This document shows positions 26,157-35,245 of a stretch of DNA of 64,000 nucleotides, piece by piece. The notes beneath the pieces are model-generated. The model ran no database searches. It was not told where the DNA came from and saw nothing but the letters and a program-made list of their open reading frames with translations. The position numbers and the translations under genes were made by a program. Numbering within the stretch: position 1 is the stretch's first letter; every line of letters starts with the position of its first letter. This DNA comes from Paraburkholderia acidisoli (GTDB lineage: Bacteria > Pseudomonadota > Gammaproteobacteria > Burkholderiales > Burkholderiaceae): positions 124,001 through 188,000 of the forward strand of contig NZ_CP046914.1 of NCBI RefSeq assembly GCF_009789675.1, in the 5' to 3' direction.

Positions 26157-27779
26157 TTATCCGCTATGCCGCTGGCTGTCACCGTGCGCGCCGGGCGCAC
26201 CGCTGGCGCCCGTATCGGCGAGATCCGGCAGGTCCGTGAGCCGCTGATACAGCGTGCGATACGAGCCGATCATCTGTTCCTGCGTGTAGTAGCGCTCGAC
26301 GCGCGCGATGCCCGCCTGCTGGGCCGCGCGCCAGTTGTCGTCCTTGAGCAGGTCGAGCGCGGCTTCGGCGAGCGCGCGCGGATCGGCGATCTGCACGACG
26401 CGGCCCGCCGCGCCGAGCGCCGCGTCGTCGCCTTCGAGACCGTAGATGAGCTGGCGGCACGAGCCCACATCCGTCGTCACCGAGGGCACGCCCGCCGCGA
26501 AGCCTTCGAGCACCACGAGCGGCAGCGCCTCGGAAATCGAGCTGAGCACGAGCACGCCGCACTTCGGCAGCAACTCGTCGATCTTCTGGAAGCCGAGAAA
26601 CTTCACCTTGTCGCGCAGCCCGAGACTTTCCACCAGCGCGCGGCATTCCTGCGCGTACGACTGGTCTTCGTCCTCGGGACCGGCGATCCACGCCTCGGCT
26701 TCCGGCATCTCGCGCACGACGGTGAGCATCGCGCGCACGAAGGTCTTGATGTCCTTGATCGGCACGACGCGGCCGATCAGGCACAGCGTTTTCGGCACGC
26801 CGGGCGCGCGTTTCTCGCGCAGCGGCGCGAGCCGGGCGAGGTTCACGCCGTTCGGAATGCTGGCCGTGCGTTCCTGCGGCGCGCCGTCCATGACCTGGCG
26901 CTGCCGGTTGCCTTCGTAGAGCGCGATGATGTCGTTCGAGGCGTCGTAGCACACGCGGCCGAGCGTCTCGAAGAAACGCACCCACAGTTCGCGGAAGTAG
27001 CCGATCTGCGCGCCGTCGCGCTCGAAGATAGTGCGGTTATCGCGAATCCAGCGGCTCTGGAACAGGTCGATCTTGCGTTCCTTGGTGTAGATGCCGTGTT
27101 CGGAGACCAGCAGCGGCCGGTTGAAGCGGTAGCGCGCGAGCGCGCCGAGGAAGCCCGCATAGCCGGTCGAGACCGTATGGAACACGCGCACGCGCGGCAG
27201 ACCTTCGGCGATACGCGCGAGCTGCCAGAGCGGCTTGTGCATGATGCGCACGGTCCAGAAGTAGTCGACGAACGACGGATCCGTGCAGAACTGGCGATAT
27301 TGATCGGTCAGGAAGTGCCACGACTCTTCGGAGTGCAGGAATGCGTCTTCGCTGAGCGCGCCGCCCGGGCGCAGGTCGTCGAGCATCGTCTTCAGGAGGC
27401 TGCCCGCGGCGTGACGCATGGCCGGATTGCGCAGCTTCTCGTGCAGTTGCGCCGAGCGCGCGAACGCCTCGCTGTCGCCGCGCTGGCGTTCGGCGACCGG
27501 TGGCGGCGCGAAATCGTACAGGTAATGATTTTCCAGATGCACGACGTTGTCGGGCAGCTCGTACGACTGGCGCGGATAGTCTTGCGGGCGGCTGCCGAGA
27601 AAGCACAGCGCGAACGTGTACTCGGGGAACGCGCGGATCATCTGGTTGACCCAGCTCGACACGCCGCCGCTCACATAGGGAAACGTGCCTTCGAGCAGCA
27701 GCCCGATGTCGGCGGACGCCGCGCGCGGCAGCTTGCCAGCCGTGGCGGTGTCGGAGGAGGCGGAAGAGTTCATCGGCAT
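26157..27779 (-). CDS. pelF: Pel polysaccharide glycosyltransferase PelF (GT4)
   Basis: 540 residues, cytosolic GT-B glycosyltransferase of family GT4. It opens with ADIGLLLEGTFPYVSGGVSSWVNQMI, the PelF signature, then LCFLGSRPQDY. The C-terminal half has SIPNGVNLARLAPLR, CLIGRVVPIKDIKTFV and the donor-site Glu region SSISEALPLVVLEGFAAGVPSV. PelF uses UDP-sugar (UDP-GalNAc in Pseudomonas) to build the polymer. It is 41 bp after pelE and 11 bp before pelG. Confidence 0.95.
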   Translation of the reverse strand: MPMNSSASSDTATAGKLPRAASADIGLLLEGTFPYVSGGVSSWVNQMIRAFPEYTFALCFLGSRPQDYPRQSYELPDNVVHLENHYLYDFAPPPVAERQRGDSEAFARSAQLHEKLRNPAMRHAAGSLLKTMLDDLRPGGALSEDAFLHSEESWHFLTDQYRQFCTDPSFVDYFWTVRIMHKPLWQLARIAEGLPRVRVFHTVSTGYAGFLGALARYRFNRPLLVSEHGIYTKERKIDLFQSRWIRDNRTIFERDGAQIGYFRELWVRFFETLGRVCYDASNDIIALYEGNRQRQVMDGAPQERTASIPNGVNLARLAPLREKRAPGVPKTLCLIGRVVPIKDIKTFVRAMLTVVREMPEAEAWIAGPEDEDQSYAQECRALVESLGLRDKVKFLGFQKIDELLPKCGVLVLSSISEALPLVVLEGFAAGVPSVTTDVGSCRQLIYGLEGDDAALGAAGRVVQIADPRALAEAALDLLKDDNWRAAQQAGIARVERYYTQEQMIGSYRTLYQRLTDLPDLADTGASGAPGAHGDSQRHSG

Positions 27780-27820
27780 CAGGTGCGTTTCAGGGGCAAT
27801 CGGCTACGTTCAGGTGCGTG

Positions 27821-29134
27821 TCAGCCGCGCTCGGCGCGGCGCGCGGGCGGCAGGGTGCGGAAGCGCTCGGGGGCGCGGCCACCCGTGGGTTTCGCCGCGC
27901 CGCCCGCGCGCCAGTATTCGAGCACGGGGCGCAAGGTGGGCAGCGTGGCGTATTGGGTCGACTCGGCGAGCAGCGCGCGAACCCGCGCGTAGTCGCCGCG
28001 CAGGTAGGCGGCTTCGGCGAGATAGGGCAGCATGCGCTCGCGCGGGAAGCCGAACTCGATCGCGCGCGCGAGCATCGTTTCGGCGGCGTCGAGCTCGCCG
28101 TTGCCGAGCGCGAGGCGGCCGCGCAGGCGCCACAACGCGGCGTCGTCGGGCAGGTCCTCGAGCGCGGCGCGCGCGTAGGCGTCGGCCTGATCGGCGGCGT
28201 TGCGGTACACGTCGCCGGTCACGAGGTTTTCGTAGATCAGCTCGCCGTAGAGTTCGGCGAGCGACTTGTTGATCTCGCCGCGTTCCCGCGCGCTCAGCGG
28301 CGGCGCGGCGCGTTTGGCGTCGGCCTTGTTATCGGCTTTGCCGTCGCTCTTGACGGCGCTGTCGGCCGTCTTGCCGTCGAGCTTCGCGCGCTCCGCGAGA
28401 ATGCGCTGCGTGAGCTGCTTTTCGCGGTTGTCGAGAATGCCGTAGGCGAGCAGGCGAATGTCGTCGAGCGGATCGGCGAGCATGTCCTGCAACAGCGGCG
28501 AGACGGTGCGCACCGGCATCGACTGCATGGCGAGCAGGGCGGTCATGCGAAACGAGGTGGGCGCGTCGGCGTTCTGCAGCTCGGCCTTCAGGCGCGCGCC
28601 GCGGCCGTACGACACGGTGCCGACGCTGCCCGCCGCGAACTCCGGTTCGTCGACATGCTCGATCGGCAGATTGCGCTCGCGATGGCGCAGCGACGTGCCG
28701 AGCGCGATGGCGATGGGCGCGCACAGCAGCCCGAGGAGCGGCACGGCGGCGAGCAGCAGCCACAGGAAGGCGAACTGCGGCCGGCGCCACTGGCGGTAGC
28801 GCGCGGGCAGCAGCGCGACGGTGCCGAAGGCGAGCGGCACGGCGGCGAGCGCGTCGAGCGCGAAGCACATCAGCAGCAGCGCGGAATTGCCGCGCCACGG
28901 CGTGGGATTGGGCGCGGCGGGCGCGATGCTGTCGGCCATGCCTGTGAGAATCTGCGCCGAGGTGTCGGGCGCGCTGTGGGTGGCGAGCAGGAACGCGAAC
29001 AGCTGCACCAGCACGCCGACCGCGATCGCGAGCACGGCGAGCAGCACGTGGCTGCGCCGCGCCGCGCGGTCGCGCGGCGGCGCGTCCGGCGTGCTCCGGT
29101 AGGCCGGTTCGACCTTGCGCTCACGCTCCGACAT
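27821..29134 (-). CDS. pelE: Pel membrane protein PelE
   Basis: 437 residues: a charged N-terminus, transmembrane segments around SHVLLAVLAIAVGVLVQLFA, NSALLLMCFALDALAAVPLA and FLWLLLAAVPLLGLL, then a cytosolic helical-repeat half (QNADAPTSFRMTALLAMQSM onwards, with TPR-like repeats near DAALWRLRGRLALGNGE). PelE of Pseudomonas is shorter (about 330 residues), so this copy has extra repeat or linker sequence. It joins PelD and PelF in the inner-membrane complex. Its start overlaps the end of pelD by 14 bp. Confidence 0.88.
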   Translation of the reverse strand: MSERERKVEPAYRSTPDAPPRDRAARRSHVLLAVLAIAVGVLVQLFAFLLATHSAPDTSAQILTGMADSIAPAAPNPTPWRGNSALLLMCFALDALAAVPLAFGTVALLPARYRQWRRPQFAFLWLLLAAVPLLGLLCAPIAIALGTSLRHRERNLPIEHVDEPEFAAGSVGTVSYGRGARLKAELQNADAPTSFRMTALLAMQSMPVRTVSPLLQDMLADPLDDIRLLAYGILDNREKQLTQRILAERAKLDGKTADSAVKSDGKADNKADAKRAAPPLSARERGEINKSLAELYGELIYENLVTGDVYRNAADQADAYARAALEDLPDDAALWRLRGRLALGNGELDAAETMLARAIEFGFPRERMLPYLAEAAYLRGDYARVRALLAESTQYATLPTLRPVLEYWRAGGAAKPTGGRAPERFRTLPPARRAERG

Positions 29135-30602
29135 TGCAGCGCTCCAGCAAACGACGCAGCGCGTCGACTTCGGCGTGATCGGGCACCGGCATCGAGTACA
29201 CGGCCACGCGCGCGGATTCGAACGTCACGCCGTACTGCGCCTGCAGCGTTTCCTCGATACGGCGCAGATAACCGTCGATGGCGCCTTCGCCCGAAAGCGG
29301 CATCAGCGTGAGCATGGCGAGGTGCTGGTCCGTGTGCAGCGCCCATTGCGCGTCGAGCGCGCGGCGCGTGCGCAGCACGTGCTGGAACCACGGCTGGCTG
29401 CGCTCGTCGTTCTCGAACACGAGCGCCACCAGCGACGACGACACCTGCGATTCGCGCGCCAGATGCACGAGGCGCGCGTAGTCGAGCGCGAATTCGTACG
29501 GGCACGCCGGGAACGCCGCGAGCATGCCGCGCGTGACGCTCGCGTGGCGCACGCCGTCCGCGTAGAAGTGGCACAGCACCAGCAGGAACTGGAGGTTTTC
29601 CAGCGTCAGCGCGAGGAACGGCATGCGCTTGACGACCAGCAGGCCGATCGGGTTGTCGAACGCATCGACGAGCGGCACGCAGGCGAGGTAGGCCGAATGC
29701 GCGGCATGCTGGTTTTCGGCGGAGGCCACGTGCACGAGCGAGCGCGTTTCGAGCGCTTCGCGCAGCAGCGAGTCGTGTTCGTCCAGCTCGAAGGCCGGGC
29801 CGATCGACGCCGCGGCCACCTTTGCCGGATGGCCGCCGCGCCACGCGTAAATGCGCGCCGTATCGAACTGGCACGCCTGCGCGGCCGTGTCGAGAAACGC
29901 CTGCGCGCCCACCAGCGCCACGTCGCCTTGCTGCGCGGGCGTGGCGTCCTGCGCGAACGCGAACTCGCGCAACCGCACGAGCGTGTCGCGCAAGGTGGCG
30001 GGGCGGCTCATCAGGTCCTGTTCGAGCCGTTCGTGCGAGAGGCGCAACATGTACTGGTTGCGCATCAGGATCGAGAGGCGCTCGGAGAGATAGTCGTGCG
30101 AGACGCGCGCCTGACGCAGCCGCGTCGTCCAGATGTCGCCGAACTGCCCGCACAGCAGCGTGAGCACGAAGCCGCCGAAGAAGAAGTCCACCGGGAAGCT
30201 GGCTTCGCGGTCCAGCGTGGCGAGCGCGGCCGCGCCGAGGCCCGGATGCGGCACCGCCACGCCCGGATACAGCACGAACCAGCCGCCGAGCAGCACGAGA
30301 CCCGAGCACGCGCCCACGATGCTGCCGTAGCGCAGCGCGATCACCACCGGCACGATCCAGATCCAGCCGAAGCCGCTGTGCATGAACAGCGGGTCCGCGC
30401 GATCGAACGCCATGCCGAGCGCGAGCACGACGAGCGTGGCGACGAGCGTTTCGACGAGCGCGATCGTGCGGCGCCGCACGACGCCCTTCGGCGGCGCGAC
30501 GAAGCGGGCCCAGCGCGAGCCGCCGGGGACGCTCTGTTGCTGGCGCCGGCGCAAGCGGGTCCGTGCGGCGGCGTCGTCAGTGGAGCGTGTATTCATCGTC
30601 AT
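29121..30602 (-). CDS. pelD: c-di-GMP receptor of the Pel complex, PelD
   Basis: 493 residues: four N-terminal membrane segments, a GAF domain (about 180-330) and a C-terminal degenerate GGDEF domain. The GGDEF active-site motif is missing, but an inhibitory-site motif RxxD is present as R414-A-L-D417, matching the c-di-GMP-binding site by which PelD turns on Pel polymerisation in Pseudomonas. Predicted here: c-di-GMP controls Pel output after translation. Overlaps pelE by 14 bp; 43 bp after pelC. Confidence 0.93.
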   Translation of the reverse strand: MTMNTRSTDDAAARTRLRRRQQQSVPGGSRWARFVAPPKGVVRRRTIALVETLVATLVVLALGMAFDRADPLFMHSGFGWIWIVPVVIALRYGSIVGACSGLVLLGGWFVLYPGVAVPHPGLGAAALATLDREASFPVDFFFGGFVLTLLCGQFGDIWTTRLRQARVSHDYLSERLSILMRNQYMLRLSHERLEQDLMSRPATLRDTLVRLREFAFAQDATPAQQGDVALVGAQAFLDTAAQACQFDTARIYAWRGGHPAKVAAASIGPAFELDEHDSLLREALETRSLVHVASAENQHAAHSAYLACVPLVDAFDNPIGLLVVKRMPFLALTLENLQFLLVLCHFYADGVRHASVTRGMLAAFPACPYEFALDYARLVHLARESQVSSSLVALVFENDERSQPWFQHVLRTRRALDAQWALHTDQHLAMLTLMPLSGEGAIDGYLRRIEETLQAQYGVTFESARVAVYSMPVPDHAEVDALRRLLERCNVGA

Positions 30603-30645
30603 TCATCAGCGGATTGAAGAGGGAAAGCCGGCGCGATGCCGCGCA

Positions 30646-31221
30646 TCAACGCGCGAGTTGCGAGAGCAGTTCGCGCTCGAGCTTCTGCGCCACGCCCGAC
30701 ACCGAGTCGCGGCTCCAGCCCGTGCGGCTGCCCGTGGCGCTCCAGACCACCGCGCCGCTCTGCACGTCGACGACTTCGAGCGTGATGCCGACCGCCGGTT
30801 CGCCGTCCACGCCCACCTTGTAGCGCCATTCGTTGACGGCGCCCGTCAGCGCATAATGCGCGTTTTGCTGGCGCGCCCAGCCGAGCGCGGCCTGCTGCTG
30901 GTCCGGCTTGGCCGGATCGAACAGCGTTTCGTCGTCGCCGGAAGCGGGGTAGCGCTTGAGGTTCGTGTAGCCGTACGAGGTCATCAGGCTCTGCACGATC
31001 GAGGCGGCGCGCTGGCCCGCCTGCGGCGTTTCCGTGTTGTTGGCGAGCGGCAGCACGGCAAAGGCGTCGGTCTTCGAGAGCTGCGGCGCGCTGCTGCGGT
31101 CGACCACCGCGCAGCTGGCGAGCAGCGTGATCGCGCAGGCGAGGCCCGCGCGTGCCATCCAGCGGGCGGCGTTGGCCCCGCGCGTGTCCCGCGACGTGTT
31201 GTTCATCGTGTTCCGTTCCAT
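30646..31221 (-). CDS. pelC: Pel outer-membrane lipoprotein PelC
   Basis: 191 residues from the ATG at 31221, which has a CGAAGGAGAAAAAC ribosome binding site; an upstream reading to 31464 is not needed. The signal peptide ends in the lipobox LLASC with Cys37 as the acylated residue. The mature domain has FAVLPLANNTETPQAG, MTSYGYTNLKRYP and GITLEVVDVQSGAVVWSATG. PelC forms a ring in the outer membrane that guides Pel into PelB. Confidence 0.92.
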   Translation of the reverse strand: MERNTMNNTSRDTRGANAARWMARAGLACAITLLASCAVVDRSSAPQLSKTDAFAVLPLANNTETPQAGQRAASIVQSLMTSYGYTNLKRYPASGDDETLFDPAKPDQQQAALGWARQQNAHYALTGAVNEWRYKVGVDGEPAVGITLEVVDVQSGAVVWSATGSRTGWSRDSVSGVAQKLERELLSQLAR

Positions 31222-31288
31222 GTTTTTCTCCTTCGTCCTGGCAGATGTCGGGCCGATGCGCGGGTTGCGCGGCCACCGCTCACCCATG

Positions 31289-34200
31289 TCAATACAGATA
31301 TCGGTACCGCAATCCCAGCTCTTTAAGCGACGTGGAACGTGTCGCCGACACGCCCTGATACGCGCCGTACAGCACGGCCTGGTCGTCGCCGAACACGCTG
31401 CCCGCCATGCCCGCGAGCACCTGGCCGGTCCAGCCCGCATGCGTGTCGTACACCGGGCCGCCAACGAAGAACGGCCGCCACGCCTTGCTGTAGCCCTCGG
31501 TCAGGTCCTCGCCGAACGAGAACAGGAGGCCGGCCTGCGACGAGCCCTGCGGCATGTACGACGCCGACTCGACCGGCACGCCCGCCGGCAGCAGTTGCTG
31601 GAGCGCCTGGCCCGGCGTGCCGCTCGCGCTGTAGCTCGAGTGGGCGAGGATCGCGCGCACCGTGTAGTCGGGGTAATCGACGCGAATCTTGTAGCCGCCG
31701 TTCAATTCGACCAGCTGGCCGTGGCCGAGCATGGAGCCGTCCTGACCGTGGAACGCCGCGTATTCGTAGCGGCCGCCCGTGAACCAGTGCGGGTCGATGC
31801 GGTAGTTGAAGCCCGCCGCGAGGTAGTCCTTCGTGCCGCCCACCTGCAACTGCGGCGACTCGTTCGCGTACTGGTGATAACCGGCCTCGTAGGTGAGCGT
31901 GAGCCGGCGCGTGACGTTGACGCTGCCTTCGACCTTCGCCTCGGTGAACGAGCGCAGCGCCTCGCGGCGGCCGATCGTCACGCGCTCCTCGTCGTTCTGG
32001 CCTTGATGGCGGTAGATGCCTTCTTCCAGCCGGTCGTTCTTCGAGACCACCGGCAGTTGCGCGGCATCCGACGACTGCTCGCGGTTCATCACGCGCACCT
32101 GGATGGACTGATTGTTGCCGATGCGCACGCCGGCCGTGGCGGACTGCTCGTTGTAGCGCAGCGGTCCCGTATTGACATAACGCTGCGTCACGGCCGCCGA
32201 CTGCGCGTTGCGCAGCAGTTGCTCGCGCAGCGGCGCCTGGATCACGTCGTTGTCGGGCACGCGCGCGGCGGCGTCCACGGCGTCGGTTTGCGCCTGCGCG
32301 TAGCGGCCCGTGAGCGCGTCGGCGTCGATGCGGTTCTCGCGCGGCACGAGGTCGGGCGTGTTGGTCAGCAGGCGGTCGAGCGTGTTGACGTCGCCTTCGT
32401 CGATCGCGAGCTGCGCTTCCGCATACACGGGGCGCGTGCTCTTGTCGATGTACTGCTTTTCGAGCCACAGATGTTCGAGGTCGCTCGCGTCGCCGTTCTG
32501 CGCCCACGAGATCGCGGCCTCGCGCGCAATGGCCGAGTACGTCGATTGCTGCTGGCGCAGCGCGCGCTGCTTTTCGGGCGGCAGCTTGTCGAATTCGCTC
32601 ATCTGCGCGAACTCGGACGGCGCATTGGCCGCGCGGCTCGTGTCTTCGCTGGCGGCGCGGTCCTCGCGCAACATGGCGATCAGCACGGCGCGCGAGGCGT
32701 CGCCGTTGGCGAAGTGCTGCGAGAGCGCGACCATGCGGCCGCGCAGGTCGTCGCGCTCGGCGGGCGGCAGCGGCGCGGCGTGCGGGTCGTTGCGGCGCCT
32801 GGCCAGATCGGTCCAGACGCGGCGGCGCAATTGCCAGGCTTCGTCGGTGCGGCCGTTCAGTTCGAGCGCGTCGGCCCAGGTGAGCTGCCAGAGCGGGTCG
32901 GCTTTCGACCCGGCCGCCTGCAAGTGCAGATAATGCAGCGCCGCGCGGCCGTCGCCGAGCCGCAGGTAGGCGGCGCCGAACGGCGCGGAAAGCGTCGGGT
33001 CGCTGTCGGCGTAGCTCGCGTAGCGGGCGAGGGCGTTGCGCAGTTCGACGTCGGTGCCGCGGTCGACGAGGCTCCACACGTAGGTCGAGCGCACCTGCTC
33101 GTTGTCGGGCGCGAGCTTCGCCGCGCCGCGGATGTCGGCGGACTGGGCGGCGAAGTCGCCGCGCTGGCGTTCGTATTCGGCGCGGCTCAGCAGGAACGTG
33201 GGCGACTGCTCGGCGGCGGCGCGCTGCTGCGGCGTGAGCGAATTCAGCAGCGCGGTGATGCGCTCCCACGCGTACGCGCGGCGGTACTGATAGAGCGCCT
33301 GCTCCAGCATCTTGACCTGACCGCTCTGCCGGTACGCCATTTCGGCGAGCCGGCCGGCGTCGAGCGGCGTGTTCTGATAGAAGCTGATCATCGAATCGTA
33401 GTCGTCAGGCTTCATCTGGCCGCCGCTCATCAGGCCGTGATAGCCCGCGCCCACGGCCTTGCGATTCTGGTCGATCGCGCCGAGCAGCGTGAGGAAGCGC
33501 CAGTAGTCGGCGTCCTGCGGGTGCGCGGCCGGCTGCGCGTCGCGCAACGTGGCGAGCGCCGCGTCGAACTGCGTGCGCGCGTAGAGCAGCGTGGCGATAC
33601 GGTAGGCGTAGTTGGCGTTCGGACCGTACTGGCGTTCGAGCGTTTGCCACGTTTGCAGCGCGAGCGTGTCGTCGCCCTTGCGCTCGGCGAGTTCGGCGGA
33701 GCGCTCGAGAATGGGCTGGCGCATGCTGCCGGTCTGGCGCGCGGCGAGAAAGCGCATGGCCGAGTCGGGATCGCCGAGGCCTTCGTAAGCGGCCACGACG
33801 CGGTCGACCTGCTTCAGGTTGGACGGATCGAGCGCCGCCTGGTGGATCGCCACGGCGAGAATCGCGCGCGTGTCGTCCAGACCGGGCGCGAGACGCGCGA
33901 CCTGCTGCCACGCGTTTTCCTGATTGGTGGCCTGCGCGAGCGCGAGCCAGTTCTGCAACGCGACCTGCGGCTGGTGATTCCACTCGGCCACCTGCGCGAG
34001 GCGGTTGTGCCACACCATCGAGTCGGGCGCCTTGTCGAGCGCGCGCTGGGCCACGCGCTGCGCGTTGGCGACGTCGCCGTTGGCGAGGAACACGCGGTAG
34101 GCGAGGTCTTCGTCGGTGGTCGAGGCGGGCGCGGCGGCCGTGGCCGGATCGCTCGCGCTACCGCTGGTGGCGCCGTTGGCCGCGCCGTTCGCTTGCGGCG

Positions 34201-35245
34201 CCGAAGTCGCGACGCGCCGCAGCCGCACGCCGTCGGCCACGAGGCGCGTGGGCGCGGGCAGGCCTTCCAGACGCAGCCAGCGGCGGCCGTCCTGGCTCTC
34301 GCGCGCCACGCGGCGCACGTGCAGCACCGCATATTCGACGTGTGCGCCATAAGCTCCGTCGGCGCCCGGCACGCCGCCGCGCTCGCGCATCGACATCTTC
34401 AGGAGGCGCTTGACGTAGCCCGTCGCGAGGTCGGGACGGCCCGCCGCCACGGCGAGATTGGCGAGATAGCGCAGCGTTTCCGGGTCGTCGGCCAGATCGC
34501 CGATATGCTGGTTCGCGGCGTCGAGCGCCTGCTTCAGCAGATTGCCCGATTGCAGCGCGCGCACGCCGGCCAGGAACAGCGTGCGCCGTTCGCCGCGCGT
34601 GGCCGCTCCGGCCTGCGCCGCGAAGTAGGCGTCGGACGCCGCGCGATAGTCGCCGCTCGCGAGCGACACGCGCGCCGCCGCCATGCGCCACGTGTTCGCG
34701 TGCTGCGGGTCGGCTTCGATCAGGCGGGCGATGAAGACGCTCGCGGTTGCGGCGTCGTTGATGCCCATCGCCTGCTGCTGGAGCGTCTTCGTTTCGTCCA
34801 CGTTCCACGTGTAGTGCGTGGCTTCGCGCAGCAGCGCGTCGAACGCGGCCATGCGGGCGGCCCGGCGCGGGTCGTCGTTCTTGAGCGAATACAGGTCGTT
34901 CTGCGCCATCGACAATCGAATGGCGAGCGCCATCTGGCGCACGGCCGGATCGTCGGAATGCGCGAGTTGCGGCAGCAGGCGTTGCGCGTCGGCGGGGCGC
35001 TGCACCTTCAGGTATTCGCGCGTGAGCTCGGAGAGCACGTCGCCGTTGTTCGGGTCGACGCGACGCCACGCTTCGAGATAGGCGATCGTGAGGCCATCCA
35101 CGTTGGCGCCGCCGAGCAGGCGCTGCTGCAATTTCTCGCGCGGAAAGGCGAGCGCCAGCAGCAGCGTGACGAACGCTCCGAGGATCGCGATGACGGCCGG
35201 CGAAAACAGCCGTTGCCGTTCAGGTGCCGCAGGCGACATCGACAT
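31289..35245 (-). CDS. pelB: Pel outer-membrane porin and TPR protein PelB
   Basis: 1318 residues, somewhat longer than Pseudomonas PelB (about 1190). An N-terminal membrane anchor (VIAILGAFVTLLLALAFP) is followed by a long series of TPR-like helical repeats through the middle of the protein, then a C-terminal beta-barrel of roughly 300 residues that ends in YRYLY, the aromatic end typical of outer-membrane barrels. The TPR part binds PelA and the barrel exports Pel. Its start overlaps pelA by 26 bp. Confidence 0.94.
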   Translation of the reverse strand: MSMSPAAPERQRLFSPAVIAILGAFVTLLLALAFPREKLQQRLLGGANVDGLTIAYLEAWRRVDPNNGDVLSELTREYLKVQRPADAQRLLPQLAHSDDPAVRQMALAIRLSMAQNDLYSLKNDDPRRAARMAAFDALLREATHYTWNVDETKTLQQQAMGINDAATASVFIARLIEADPQHANTWRMAAARVSLASGDYRAASDAYFAAQAGAATRGERRTLFLAGVRALQSGNLLKQALDAANQHIGDLADDPETLRYLANLAVAAGRPDLATGYVKRLLKMSMRERGGVPGADGAYGAHVEYAVLHVRRVARESQDGRRWLRLEGLPAPTRLVADGVRLRRVATSAPQANGAANGATSGSASDPATAAAPASTTDEDLAYRVFLANGDVANAQRVAQRALDKAPDSMVWHNRLAQVAEWNHQPQVALQNWLALAQATNQENAWQQVARLAPGLDDTRAILAVAIHQAALDPSNLKQVDRVVAAYEGLGDPDSAMRFLAARQTGSMRQPILERSAELAERKGDDTLALQTWQTLERQYGPNANYAYRIATLLYARTQFDAALATLRDAQPAAHPQDADYWRFLTLLGAIDQNRKAVGAGYHGLMSGGQMKPDDYDSMISFYQNTPLDAGRLAEMAYRQSGQVKMLEQALYQYRRAYAWERITALLNSLTPQQRAAAEQSPTFLLSRAEYERQRGDFAAQSADIRGAAKLAPDNEQVRSTYVWSLVDRGTDVELRNALARYASYADSDPTLSAPFGAAYLRLGDGRAALHYLHLQAAGSKADPLWQLTWADALELNGRTDEAWQLRRRVWTDLARRRNDPHAAPLPPAERDDLRGRMVALSQHFANGDASRAVLIAMLREDRAASEDTSRAANAPSEFAQMSEFDKLPPEKQRALRQQQSTYSAIAREAAISWAQNGDASDLEHLWLEKQYIDKSTRPVYAEAQLAIDEGDVNTLDRLLTNTPDLVPRENRIDADALTGRYAQAQTDAVDAAARVPDNDVIQAPLREQLLRNAQSAAVTQRYVNTGPLRYNEQSATAGVRIGNNQSIQVRVMNREQSSDAAQLPVVSKNDRLEEGIYRHQGQNDEERVTIGRREALRSFTEAKVEGSVNVTRRLTLTYEAGYHQYANESPQLQVGGTKDYLAAGFNYRIDPHWFTGGRYEYAAFHGQDGSMLGHGQLVELNGGYKIRVDYPDYTVRAILAHSSYSASGTPGQALQQLLPAGVPVESASYMPQGSSQAGLLFSFGEDLTEGYSKAWRPFFVGGPVYDTHAGWTGQVLAGMAGSVFGDDQAVLYGAYQGVSATRSTSLKELGLRYRYLY